This document shows, in pieces, positions 54,670 through 64,000 of a stretch of 64,000 nucleotides of DNA. Made by a program: the position numbers and the translations under genes. Below the pieces are notes generated by a model, which did not search any database, was not told where the DNA came from, and worked only from the letters and a program-made list of their open reading frames with translations. How positions within the stretch are numbered: the stretch's first letter is position 1; the number at the start of each line of letters is the position of its first letter. The DNA comes from Gordius sp. MW1 (Eukaryota; Nematomorpha; Gordioida; Gordea; Gordiidae), in NCBI GenBank assembly GCA_964036665.1, contig OZ038532.1, forward strand, positions 21,975,037 to 22,039,036, in the 5' to 3' direction.

Positions 54670-55372
54670 TGTAGTATACTACTACTTCCTTTCCCAGGCC
54701 ATGCCTTCCCTTAATTATTAAAATAAGCCGATTACGTTATGCCCTCTGTCTGCCGGCGAGCAGATGGCATGATTCTCACTATACAACCATACCTTACTCT
54801 AAGACATCTTAATGATTAACGTCAACAACTTCCATGATTCCCACTATACAACCATACCTTACTCTGAGACATCTTATTGATTAACGTCAACAACTGTATT
54901 ACTACTTCCCAGCCCATGCTTTCCCTTAATTATCAAAGGAAGCCGATTACGTTCCCTTACTCTAAGACATCCTAATGACTTGACTGGATGATCGGCGCCG
55001 GCATCCCGTATTCTAGGACATTATAATGATTGGCGCCAACAAGTTACAACTCCGAAAACAGATGCAGAAAATTCTAAATATATACTAAGTTCATACACCC
55101 CCCCCCCCTTCTTTTCTCTCTCCCCTTCCCTTTACCTAGCGAGAAGTACATGAAGGCAGACAACGCCTGAAGAAAAGATAATAGATTTGGACACAACTTA
55201 AGTTTGGACTCTGGATATTCTAACTCTCCCCTTTTTAAAAAACCCCTGGACTTTTAATTCTCGTTATAAAATACGCTCGCTTCGCTAACGTCTAATTCGC
55301 ACTTTATATTCACTCGCTTAATAAATAAATTATCATCGGTTTATCTATCATATCTATTTAATAATTTTTGGT
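54670..55372 (+). repeat. 5' LTR of the older Ty3/Gypsy element
   Basis: About 700 bp starting TGTAGTATACTACTACTTCC, repeated at 60418-61124 with scattered substitutions and small indels. It contains an internal duplication around ACCATACCTTACTCT(A/G)AGACATCTTA. The 3' boundary (after AATAATTTTTGGTTT) is approximate. Confidence 0.82.
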
Positions 55373-55374
55373 TT

Positions 55375-58300
55375 TTGCCAATCGAATATTGGAAGAATGG
55401 CTATAATCAATGGTGTAAATGTTTAAAAGGGAATAAATTAAGTTGTTTTCAACTAAAAGTAAGAAAATATATTCCTGGATTTACATATTTCATTTTTAAC
55501 TATCAATTGTGCAAAAGGTTTTGTAGGAAAGAGCCACAAGTGTGGATAAGAGTTAAGGGGAATATGTGTTCGATGTTATTGGATATTGGAACGGATATCA
55601 CGTTCGTGAATAAAAGAAAGTGGTTAAGTTTAAGGGGTACTAATGAAAAAATGCTAGAAAGGGTGAATTGAAATTAATACATGTTAAATGGGGGAATAAT
55701 CCCCATAACAGGGCGAATTATGGTCGATGTTGAGTATAAAAAGAAAATTAAAAGATTACCATTATATGTGATGGACGTAGAGGGCGTCAACATTTTGGGA
55801 TGGGATTGGATAAAGGTGTGGAATGAGGAAGTTAATTGGTGGGAGGTTATAAGGGGTAAGGAAATTATGTTAGGGGTAACGGTGAGGGGAAATGCGGAAG
55901 AGACTAAGGTAGGCGAGCCTGAAGAACTAGGAAGGGTCTTGGAAAAAACGCAACCTTGTTCGAAGATAAGTTAGGTTGTTATAAAGACATGGAGGTGAAT
56001 GTGGAATTTAAAGATGGTGTGGTACCTAAATTTTGTCCAGTCAGAAGGATGCCCTTTGAATGGAGGGTAGAAATCGAGGAAGAATTGGACAAATGGTTGG
56101 AACAAGGTGTAATTACACCGACCACCTAATAGTTATTGGGCCACACCGTTGGTACCGGTAAGGAAAGCTAACGGAAAGCTGAGGTTGTGTATAGATTATA
56201 GGATCACGTTAAATCCGGCGGTGAAAGAAATTAAGTACCCTTTACCGCGAATAGAAGAAATAATCGCGCAAGTGAAATGGAGCAAATTCTTCTCTAAAAT
56301 AGACTTCAAGAACGCTTATTTGCAGTTAAAGGTAAGTAGAGAGTTAAGTACAAAATTGACGATAAACACGCATATGGGTCTGTTTGCGTTTTTAAGGCTG
56401 CCGTTCGGATTTGACGGTAGCGGGAATGTTCAGACAATTGGAAGGGGTCTATTTTTATATGGATGATATTTTAGTGACTGGACAAACAAAAAGAGAACAC
56501 ATAACAAGGCTGAAAGGGTTTTAGAAATAATAAGTAACAAGGGGTTAAGGTAGAGAACTGCACGGGTGACTCGAGACCCGACCCGGGCCCGACTTCGGGT
56601 CGGGTTCGGGTAGAAAATTTGAAAATGATTTCGGGTCGGGTCCGGGTAGAAAATTTGAAAATGATTTCGGGTCGGGTCAAATTTATAGAGTCGGGTCCAA
56701 GGTTTGTACATTGTAAAAAACACGCGAGACCTATTTTTTTAATTAATGTTAAATGTTAAGCCAAGTGTGTTTTTAAATATCGAAATGTACAACTAATTTG
56801 GATCATTCTTTCATTTAACTCTTTCTCTTTTTTTAAATTTTAAAAACTCCTAATTCTGAAGTGCTAGCTAATTCTCATCACTAAATCAAACTACATAAAT
56901 TACTCCTGTTTTTAATTTGACTATTAAAAGGTAAATTATTTCAATAAAGTTATATTTTAAATTTTTTTAGTGTTAACCGTGAAGTTTTAGCTAATCATCA
57001 TCGTTAATTTAAATTACATTTAATACATATTCAAAAGCCAACTTAAAAGTAAGTTATAATTTTATATATGTTTATTTGCAAATTTATAATTATATAATAT
57101 TTTTGTTTATAACAACTCATAATTATTTTTAAGTTTTATATCAAATGAATTTATCTTAAATTGCACTTCAAACTTAAAACATTTAAACAATCACTTAAAT
57201 TTCATCATATTTACTATATTGATCATAATTAGCTATATAATAATGGTTTCATAATAACAATAAATGGATGTTAAATAGTTGTCTCAAGTCTATAAAATAT
57301 GAGCAGTTTACTTGATATTAGGAAACTAAATATTTATAAATAAATATGAGTTTTTTTCACCATCCCCTTTAAAGAATACAAATCATCATGGCGTTTATTT
57401 GTCGATGTAATTTTACACACAGCAATTTTCGCGCTCGAAAGTAATTTGTTTTAAAAATTTTTCGGGTCGGGTTCGGGTTGAACTTTTTAAAATGCTTTTG
57501 GGTCGGGTCGGGTAGAAAATTTGAAAAGATTTCGGGTCGGGTCCGGGTAGAAAATATGAAAATGATTTCGGGTCGGGTCCGGGTAGAAAATTTGAAAATG
57601 ATTTCGGGTTGAAAAAAGTGACTTTGCAGTTCTCTAGGTTAAGGTTATGCAGGGATAAAAGTGTATTTGAGGTAGAGGAAGTGGTTTACTTGGGGCATGT
57701 TTTAAAGAGGGGAACGGTAAGACCGGTATGGGAAAAAGTAGACGGAATTAGAAAATTGGAAGAACCCCAAAATAAAAAAGAGTTGCAATCGTTCATGGGC
57801 GCGATAAATTACTATAGCAAATTTATTGTTAACTATGCCACATGGACGGCGGCCTTGTACTAAAGATAAACCAACCATTTTATTGGGATGAAAGGAGTCG
57901 ACGATGTTTCAACACATTAAAGGAAAGTCTTATGAAACAACCTGTTTTGGTATGTTTTGATGAAAGTAAGGAAAGGTATTTAGCGGTTGAGGGGCGGCGG
58001 TGGGAATTGGGAGAGCGTTGTTGCAAGTATAGAAAGAAGGGGACCGCCCCATTATATACTTCTCTAGGAAATTAAGGGAATATGAAAAACGGTATTCAGT
58101 AGTAGAAAGAGAAGGGTTGGCCATCGTTTACGGCATTAAACGATGTAGAGAGTATATAGTGGGTAGGCATATTAAGATATATACGGATCATAAACCGTTA
58201 AGGGATTTATTTGTTAAGGACCGCGGGGATCTAATATTGTCAGGAAGGTTGCAGAGGTGGTTAATGTTAGTAGGAAGTTTAGATGTGGAGATTATATATC

Positions 58301-59499
58301 GACCGGGTAAAGAAAATGTTTTGGCTGACGTGCTGTCTAGGTTAAGTGGAGTTCAAGACCAGGGTGGGGAGATAGAAGGTAATATGAGCGAAGTGGATAA
58401 AGTAATATAGGGGTAGTGCGGACGGCAGGAGGTGGACCGATAACGTGGGAAAGGGTAAGGGTTTGTACCAAGGGCGTTGAACAATTACAAAGAGCTCTGA
58501 GGGCATTGAGGAACAAGGGGGAATGGGACAAAAAGGATAGGGTATATAGGGTGGTTAGGAAGGATCTAACCTAATCAGACGGGTGTTTAATGCGCGGACT
58601 TAGGATGGTAATACCCGAGGAATTAAGGACTGACGTGATGGGCACGTTGCACTGCGGGCATCAGGGCATTTTTAAGGATGAAACAGTGGGCTCGGGAATA
58701 TGTATAATGGCCGGGAATGAATTCGCAGGTAGAAGACGTTACTAAGGCGTGTAGTAAATGTAATGAAATAGGTAGAATGCCCTCGACTGAAAAGAAGGTT
58801 ATGTGACGAGAAGCAAAAAAGCCTGGGGAACGCGTGCATGTGGATTTTTTTGAATGGAAATCGAAATATTATTTTATTTTAGTGGATGCGTATTCAAAGT
58901 GGATAGAATATGAAAAAGTGACGAGAATGTCGGGAAATGTGGTAGTAAGGTTATTAAAGGAATGGTGCGGCAAGTATGGTCTCCCCAACGTTATGGTGTC
59001 CGACGGGGGACCAGCGTTTAAGAGTAAACCAGTGAAAGACTTTTCTAAAGTGGAAGGAATTACCCATGAGATGATTGCGCCGTACCATCAGAGTAGTAAT
59101 GGTCAGGCGGAAAGGATGGTGGGATTGGTGAAGAGCTGGTTGAATAAAGAGTTCAGCGGAGGAGGTGAGAGTTGGAAAATGACGTTAATGTACCTGAACG
59201 CGAGGAAAGGTAAAGGTTTATCCCCTGCAGAAAAGTTTTTAGGTGCCCAAAGAAAAACATGGTTGAATTTTATGAAAAGGTGTGATGAAGAAGAGGTTAA
59301 ACACGATTGTAAGTTTAAAAAAGGACAGTTGGTTTGGATCAGAATGTTTGGGAAAGGTGTGAAATGGACTAAGGGAACTGTAGTACACACGGTAGGAGGA
59401 TTTAAATGTAAAGTTAAAGAATTAGAAGGAAAGGAATGTTGGAGACACGTGGATCAACTAAAGGTGAGAAAAGAGATGGAAGGTGTTAAAGGGTTATGA
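55375..59499 (+). pseudogene. Pol of the older Ty3/Gypsy element, disrupted
   Basis: Pieces in order: protease-like MLLDIGTDITFVNKRKW; reverse transcriptase KLRLCIDYRITLN, KIDFKNAYLQLKVS, then YMDDILVTGQ; after a transposon insertion VEEVVYLGHVLKRGTV and LQSFMGAINYYSKFI; RNase H EREGLAIVYGIKRCREYIVG with YTDHKPL and ADVLSRL; integrase HVDFFEWKSKYYFILVDAYS, VSDGGPAF and PYHQSSNGQAERMVGLVKSW, and a C-terminal WRHVDQLKVRKE. Stops and frameshifts occur at about 55670, 55975, 56130, 56450 and 58060, and the integrase zinc region is broken. The element is inactive. The first, Cys-containing frame (55375-55671) may be the end of gag. Confidence 0.85.
56551..57636. mobile_element. hAT-type element inserted in the Ty3/Gypsy pol, 1086 bp
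   Basis: Perfect 12-bp inverted ends TAGAGAACTGCA / TGCAGTTCTCTA and a perfect 8-bp duplication GGTTAAGG (56543-56550, 57637-57644). TCGGGTCGGG(T/G) and AGAAAATTTGAAAATGATT words repeat at both ends. The interior is AT-rich without ORF, so it is non-autonomous. It is a longer relative of the 28336-28479 MITE. Confidence 0.9.
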
Positions 59500-60417
59500 A
59501 TTAATCCATATATTTTATACTTATATCTTTTGTCTATTAACTATTTTAAGATCCCCTTTAAACGTCTTAATTGGATGAACAACAGAACGTTGAAGTCTGA
59601 AAAGACAAAGGAGCGAACGGTGGACTGGGTTAAATTACTTCATATCCTCCTATCCTACCAATTTACGACATATTTTCTTATCCTACCCTTACTTTAATAT
59701 TTATTTGTAAACTATTTGCTATACCTTTTCTTCTATATTTATTTGTAAACTATCTTTAAAATTAATTTGTATTCATTCAAAAAAAAAATAAAAAATAATC
59801 GGTTAGCCTAGGAAAAGGGGCGAGCGATATAATAGCCGTCAATTATAAAAGTCTTGTACCCACTCACCTCAAAATAATGTGTCCCCCCCCCGTCAATTAT
59901 AAAATCTTGTACCCACTCACCTCAAAATAATGTGTTTCCCCCCCCCCCCTGTCAAAACGCGATTACTTTTTGTCAAACCATATGCGATAGCCGTCAATTA
60001 CCTAATATGAAAGTCTGGTACCCACTTATCTCCATTTCATGTGTCCTCTATCCCCTACCCGAATGATCCTATATGGAAGTCTGTTACCCACCTCCAAGCC
60101 ATGTGATTCCCCCCATCCTCCAAACCACGATCATATTTTGCCACCTGTCCGCCCCAAATATATGAAGTATTGAGACCATGTGATTCCATCCCCCTCCCTC
60201 TCTCTCTCCTCCAAACCACTAGACATGTTGTAACCTGTTCGTCCCAAATATATGAAGGGTTAAAGCTTACTCATATCAAAACCATGTGATTCCCCCCTCT
60301 CTTCCTACGTTCAAAAAACATTGAGCGTCCGTATGGGCGCAATCTCCATGTGGCCATGGAGAATTCCACCTATTATCTAGACCCCCTCCCCGCCGTGGTT
60401 ATGATAAAAATGGGACA
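59500..60417 (+). repeat. Ty3/Gypsy 3' region with C-rich tandem repeats
   Basis: Between integrase and 3' LTR, a unit beginning GTCAATTATAAAA(G)TCTTG, then TACCCACTCACCTCAAAATA, ATGTGT and a C run occurs twice in near-perfect form (about 59837-59950). Decayed versions extend to about 60300 (ATATGAAAGTCT..., CCATGTGATTCCCCC). The purine-rich AAAAATGGGA just before the LTR could serve as polypurine tract. Confidence 0.65.
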
Positions 60418-61124
60418 TGTAGTATACTACTACTTCCTTTCCCAGGCCATGCCTTCCCTTAATTATTAAAATAAGTCGATTACGTTATGCCCTTTGTCTG
60501 CCGGCGAGCAGATGGCATGATTCCCACTATACAACCATACCTTACTCTAAGACATCTGAATGATTAACGTCAACAACTTCCATGAGTTCCACTATACAAC
60601 CATACCTTACTCTGAGACATCTTATTGATTAACGTCAACCACTGTATCTACTTCCCTTCCCAGCCCATGCTTTCCCTTAACTATCAAAGGAAGCCAATTA
60701 CGTTCCCGTACTCTAAGACATCCTAATGACTTGACTGGATGATGGGCGCCGGCATCCCGTATTCTAGGCATTATAATGATTGGCGCCAACAAGTTACAAC
60801 TCCGAAAAACAGATGCGGAAAAATCTAAATACACACTAAGTTCATACACCCCCCCCCTTTTCTCTCTCCCCTTCCCTTTACCCAGCGAGAAGTACATGAG
60901 GGCAGACAACGCCTGAAGAAAAGAATAATAGATTTGGACACATCTTGTGTGTGGACTCTGGATATTCTAACTGTCCCCTTTTTAAAAAACCCCTGGACTT
61001 TTAATTCTCGTTATAAAATACGCTCGCTTCGCTAACGTCTAATTCGCACTTTACTCGCTTAATAAATAAATTACCATCGGTTATCTATCATATTTTAATT
61101 CTATTCTATTTAATAATTTTTGGT
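60418..61124 (+). repeat. 3' LTR of the older Ty3/Gypsy element
   Basis: Starts TGTAGTATACTACTACTTCC like the 5' LTR and stays colinear to AATAATTTTTGGTTT. It differs by single bases, a 6-bp indel near 61052 and an insertion near 61092. Divergence shows this insertion is older than the CsRn1-type one. Confidence 0.82.
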
Positions 61125-61139
61125 TTATTTAATTTATTA

Positions 61140-61700
61140 ACATCGTAACCGTAATTGCTCCTCGTGCCTAACGGTGCAATTATTGGAGCCAGTAAACTAA
61201 ACTTTGTAGGCTTTTGAGCCTACATGGGACTTTACCACAGCCTCCAACCATTTCTCGGTCCCACCATAAACATAAGCCCAAACCGAATTACCAACCTCAT
61301 ACCGACATATAGATTGTGGTGCCGCTTCAGGGTGTGGTGGAGGTAATCTATCCTCTATAAAGCCCCGACCCACTTGCACGTTTTGTTCGTGATTTGGTAT
61401 ATGCTATCCCGCATATCGTCAGCTTTCGCGAACATAGTTATTCCTAGGGTGGAGCCACGCACGCCTGGAATAGAGTGCAAGGTAGCGTGAGCCGAATAGG
61501 GTACGCAGGGAAAAGCGTCTCCTCGGCGGCAATTATTCGGAGGAATCCCAAAAAAATTGTTCCGGCGGTCCGACCGGTTCGTAGGGGCACGGAGATTGCC
61601 CTGCCAGCGGCGCGCAAAGGGCGGTGCAGGGTTAGCCGAAGGTGGTGTCGTGGGCGCCAACGTCGGCACCGAAGGCCGGCGTGTAGACATACGGCCCCGC
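61140..61700 (-). pseudogene. C-terminal integrase fragment of another Ty3/Gypsy element, minus strand
   Basis: From 61690 downward: LAPTTPPSANPAPPFARRWQ, GNLRAPTN, FGIPPNNCRRGDAFPCVPYS; then VGRGFIEDRLPPPHPEAAPQ, YEVGNSVWAYVYGGTEKWLE, AVVKSHVGSKAYKV and, after a stop, TGSNNCTVRHEEQLRLR. The last part is the typical integrase tail (GDxVWA..., KW..., RH.DQLR). It ends exactly where the LTR of the neighbouring element begins, so that element probably inserted at this spot. Confidence 0.72.
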
Positions 61701-61719
61701 TGGAGGTACTAGCGTCACA

Positions 61720-63075
61720 AACTTGACCTTAAAATATATATGCCAGGCACTTTGTTACAATTTAAATACTTTTTAGTAAAATTTAGCTGTGTCAGAGGAG
61801 AAAGATTTTAAGAGTTTTGCGGAGGCGATTAGAAACTCTAAAACGAAAGAAATTGACTGCCTCATTTGTTTTTCCTTTATAATTAATTTAAATTGACGCT
61901 CCTTATTCATTTATTTTGACCAAATTTATTATAGAACACAATCATGCATTAGTTTTATTTATAATTTGTATACAATCATTGTATTTTATAGATGAAGACT
62001 ATTTTCATCATCTTCAAACATAAAAAGCTGGAAGCTTAGAAAAGAGTTAGCGTGGAAAATACCTTAGATATTGATGCCAATGTCCTAAAATTACAAAATA
62101 ATTTAATGAAATCGGGAAAAGTTGTTATTTTTAAAATCTAAAAGGGGTCTAGTGAATTAAGGCCACTGTTACATGTAAGTTAAGTTTTTAGGTTGCATCA
62201 ATAAACAAAACTTCTGGATAATTTGTCTTTATACATTATTTTGCTCTTGCGCTTGATAGTATGGGCCACAAAATTTGTTATTCACAACTAATTCACTGAT
62301 AAGGTAGGGAAATTTATTGAAATTCCCTCTTTGTTGGGTTTTAAAATTGTAACATTGCATAGATGGCGTAAAAGAATAACTAGCCTGTTATTTTCAAACA
62401 ATTGTCGTTTAAGCATATTGGCATCAATATTAAAAGAATTTTCCACACTAGCCTTTTGTTCAGTATCCAACTTCCTTTGTTTCGGAAGATGATTTAAATA
62501 GTCTTTTTATCTATAAAATATAATTAGTCTACAAATTTTGAATAAACCTAATATGTGATTATGGTCTGGAACAAATTTGCTCAAAACAAATAATAAAACA
62601 TTGTTGGTAGGGATTAAACTGAATGAAAAGCAACTAAGACATTCTATTTTTTTCGAGCTTTTGATTCCTTTGGATTGGCTTTTAAAACTTTTTTCTCCTT
62701 TAATGCAGCTAAGCTTTACACTAGAGTATTTAAAAATGAATTGGATCTCCTATATCATACTTTTTGACGTCCACTTTTGTAGATGCTGTGTAAAAGATTT
62801 TTCGTATCACTAGTCCGTATATGACAAAATAGATGAGGAAATACACATAGAAACTGAAACACCCACTCTCCCTACTATGAAGGGTTTAATAGTATCAGAA
62901 GGCCCTCTCTTCTCAAAATTTTAGCCTTAAATATATTTATATATGTTACCATTGAAATATTTCTAAATCCTGCAATTGCATGTGAAAAATAATAAATAAC
63001 GTTTTTAAAAATTATGAAAACCTTAAATAAATATTGCGCCTTAAAATGCTTTGTTGTCTAACAAATTAACAAGTT
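61720..63075. other. AT-rich sequence with an inverted pair of coding-like fragments
   Basis: At 62045-62140 (+) the frame reads SVENTLDIDANVLKLQNNLM; at 62288-62470 (-) a 60-codon ORF reads ASVENSFNIDANMLKRQLFE. They are diverged copies in opposite orientation of one unknown coding fragment. Nothing else was recognised. Confidence 0.4.
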
Positions 63076-63343
63076 GGGCCTGTCTTAATTTCAGATTCAA
63101 ATGGCACGAATTTATCTTTATCAAATATCCGATTCATTTGCATGTGTGAAACTTGGTTGCAATTATTAATATTTTGTTTTTGGATAGTTTAAAACTTTAT
63201 TTTGTTTATCTCTTGAGATTAATCGCTGTTATGATATGCGTCTGAAATGTAAATCTGCTGTGAATTTGAAGTTAAGACACGGCTATGTTATAAGCCGTAA
63301 AACGATTTTTGCTGCGCAGCACAATCGATATTAAGACAAGCCC
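63076..63343. mobile_element. PIF/Harbinger MITE, 268 bp
   Basis: Ends GGGCCTGTCTTAATTTCAGA and the complement of ATCGATATTAAGACAAGCCC. The interior is shared with 28901-29172 (ATTCAAATGGC, GATATGCGTCTGAAATGTAA, AGTTAAGACACGGCTATGTT, GCTGCGCAGC). The TTA duplication is not preserved (GTT / TAA at the borders). Confidence 0.75.
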
Positions 63344-64000
63344 TAAGGCGAAAACAAGAAATAGCACTTCGTTATTTATTGTACTAAATAAGGAATCCCA
63401 ATTTCACATTGCTAAAATACTCCAAAATTTTAGATTGTTTAACATCGGCCGTGAATTACTGTCTCTAATCAATAACTTTGATGTCGATAGGAATTAATTT
63501 GCAACATTATGTATATTCAAATTAGCTAGAAGTCTTTTTTATTGATGCCACATATTAATTAAATTTTTATTTATGGTAATTGACAATCATGGTCTGAGAA
63601 ATATGATTAAACGTTTTGTTCTAAAATCAAAAACTATTTGGTTGTTAAATATTTAAGTAAAAATTTAAGCAGTTTACTCCTTTTCGGTCAAAAACTTTAA
63701 AATTAATTGATGAAAACTGTGTATAGGCGTGATTATAATGGATGCTTTCCTCAAGCCAATTGAAAATTTTTAGATTACATGGTCTATAAAAGTTGAGAAA
63801 AACATTAATTTAAAAAGAGGGATATTAAGATCAATGCTATTTGGTTTTGGATGTTTTATAAAAAAAATTAACCATGAAGATTCATGTTGTAATTATACAA
63901 AAATTAAGGATATTTCTAAAATATAATAAACATCAAAATAGCGTTCATTTATTTTAGGCTTTAAACGGTGTAATGCTAATGTTAAATGACATAAACTGTT
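63344..64000. other. AT-rich intergenic sequence
   Basis: Nothing recognised up to the end of the window. Confidence 0.4.

Noticed and set aside
56430..56723. Minus-strand ORF with DPTRNHFQIF repeats as a repeat protein
   Set aside because: The peptide repeat is produced by the TCGGGT/AGAAAATTTG subterminal DNA repeats of the hAT element.

Overview
The window is a gene-poor, AT-rich, repeat-dense piece of an invertebrate nuclear genome. Two conserved host genes are recognisable: Elongin C (7.0-7.6 kb, + strand, three exons, introns of 37 and 92 nt) and a Shaw/Kv3 voltage-gated potassium channel (15.5-12.7 kb, - strand, four coding exons, about 696 aa). The channel is closest to arthropod Shaw as I know the family. 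Very short introns, poly-C tracts and many decayed mobile elements suggest an arthropod (a crustacean or other non-model lineage is possible, but that is inference). I see no bacterial features, no CRISPR array and no confident structural RNA gene.

Layout. 0.6-2.0 kb: a Harbinger-like element with TTA target duplications. 2.2-5.7 kb: decayed RTE-type non-LTR retrotransposons in both orientations, one split by a hAT-type MITE. 6.3-6.8 kb: relic of a restriction-like-endonuclease (RLE) retrotransposon. 7.0-7.6 kb: Elongin C. 8.3-12.4 kb: MITEs, including Mutator-like ones with 9-10 bp duplications, and a 740-bp foldback. 12.7-15.5 kb: Shaw. 16-37 kb: non-coding sequence carrying several short repeat families: a 'CATGGGCGTAGCC' hAT MITE, a 'TAGTGTTGTAAAA' hAT MITE, a GC-ended hAT family starting TAGAGA(T)CTGCA, a 170-335 bp TIR family, and Harbinger MITEs. 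37.7-40.9 kb: an apparently full-length RLE non-LTR retrotransposon with one intact 969-aa ORF, inserted in an RTE copy. 42.8-48.6 kb: a broken, intron-containing hAT transposase gene interrupted by a young CsRn1-type Ty3/Gypsy element (- strand). 48.9-49.6 kb: hAT terminal repeats and an inverted N-terminal exon. 54.1-61.7 kb: an older Ty3/Gypsy element with about 700-bp LTRs, itself split by a hAT MITE and flanked by oppositely oriented fragments of another retroelement. 61.7-64 kb: AT-rich sequence with one Harbinger MITE.

The best candidates for something still active are the CsRn1-type element and the RLE element. The first has LTRs identical by eye, a 4-bp target duplication, a tRNA-Trp-like primer site, and gag and pol joined by a canonical -1 slippery heptamer directly before the gag stop. 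The second has an intact ORF, a poly-A tail and a TGCA flank on both sides. The repeats form a readable insertion history: hAT into RTE, LTR element into hAT, hAT into Ty3 pol, Harbinger into hAT MITE, RLE element into RTE. I found no clear undescribed host system; the novelty here lies in the mobile elements and their nesting. All boundaries and splice sites were read by eye, with no alignment or database search.
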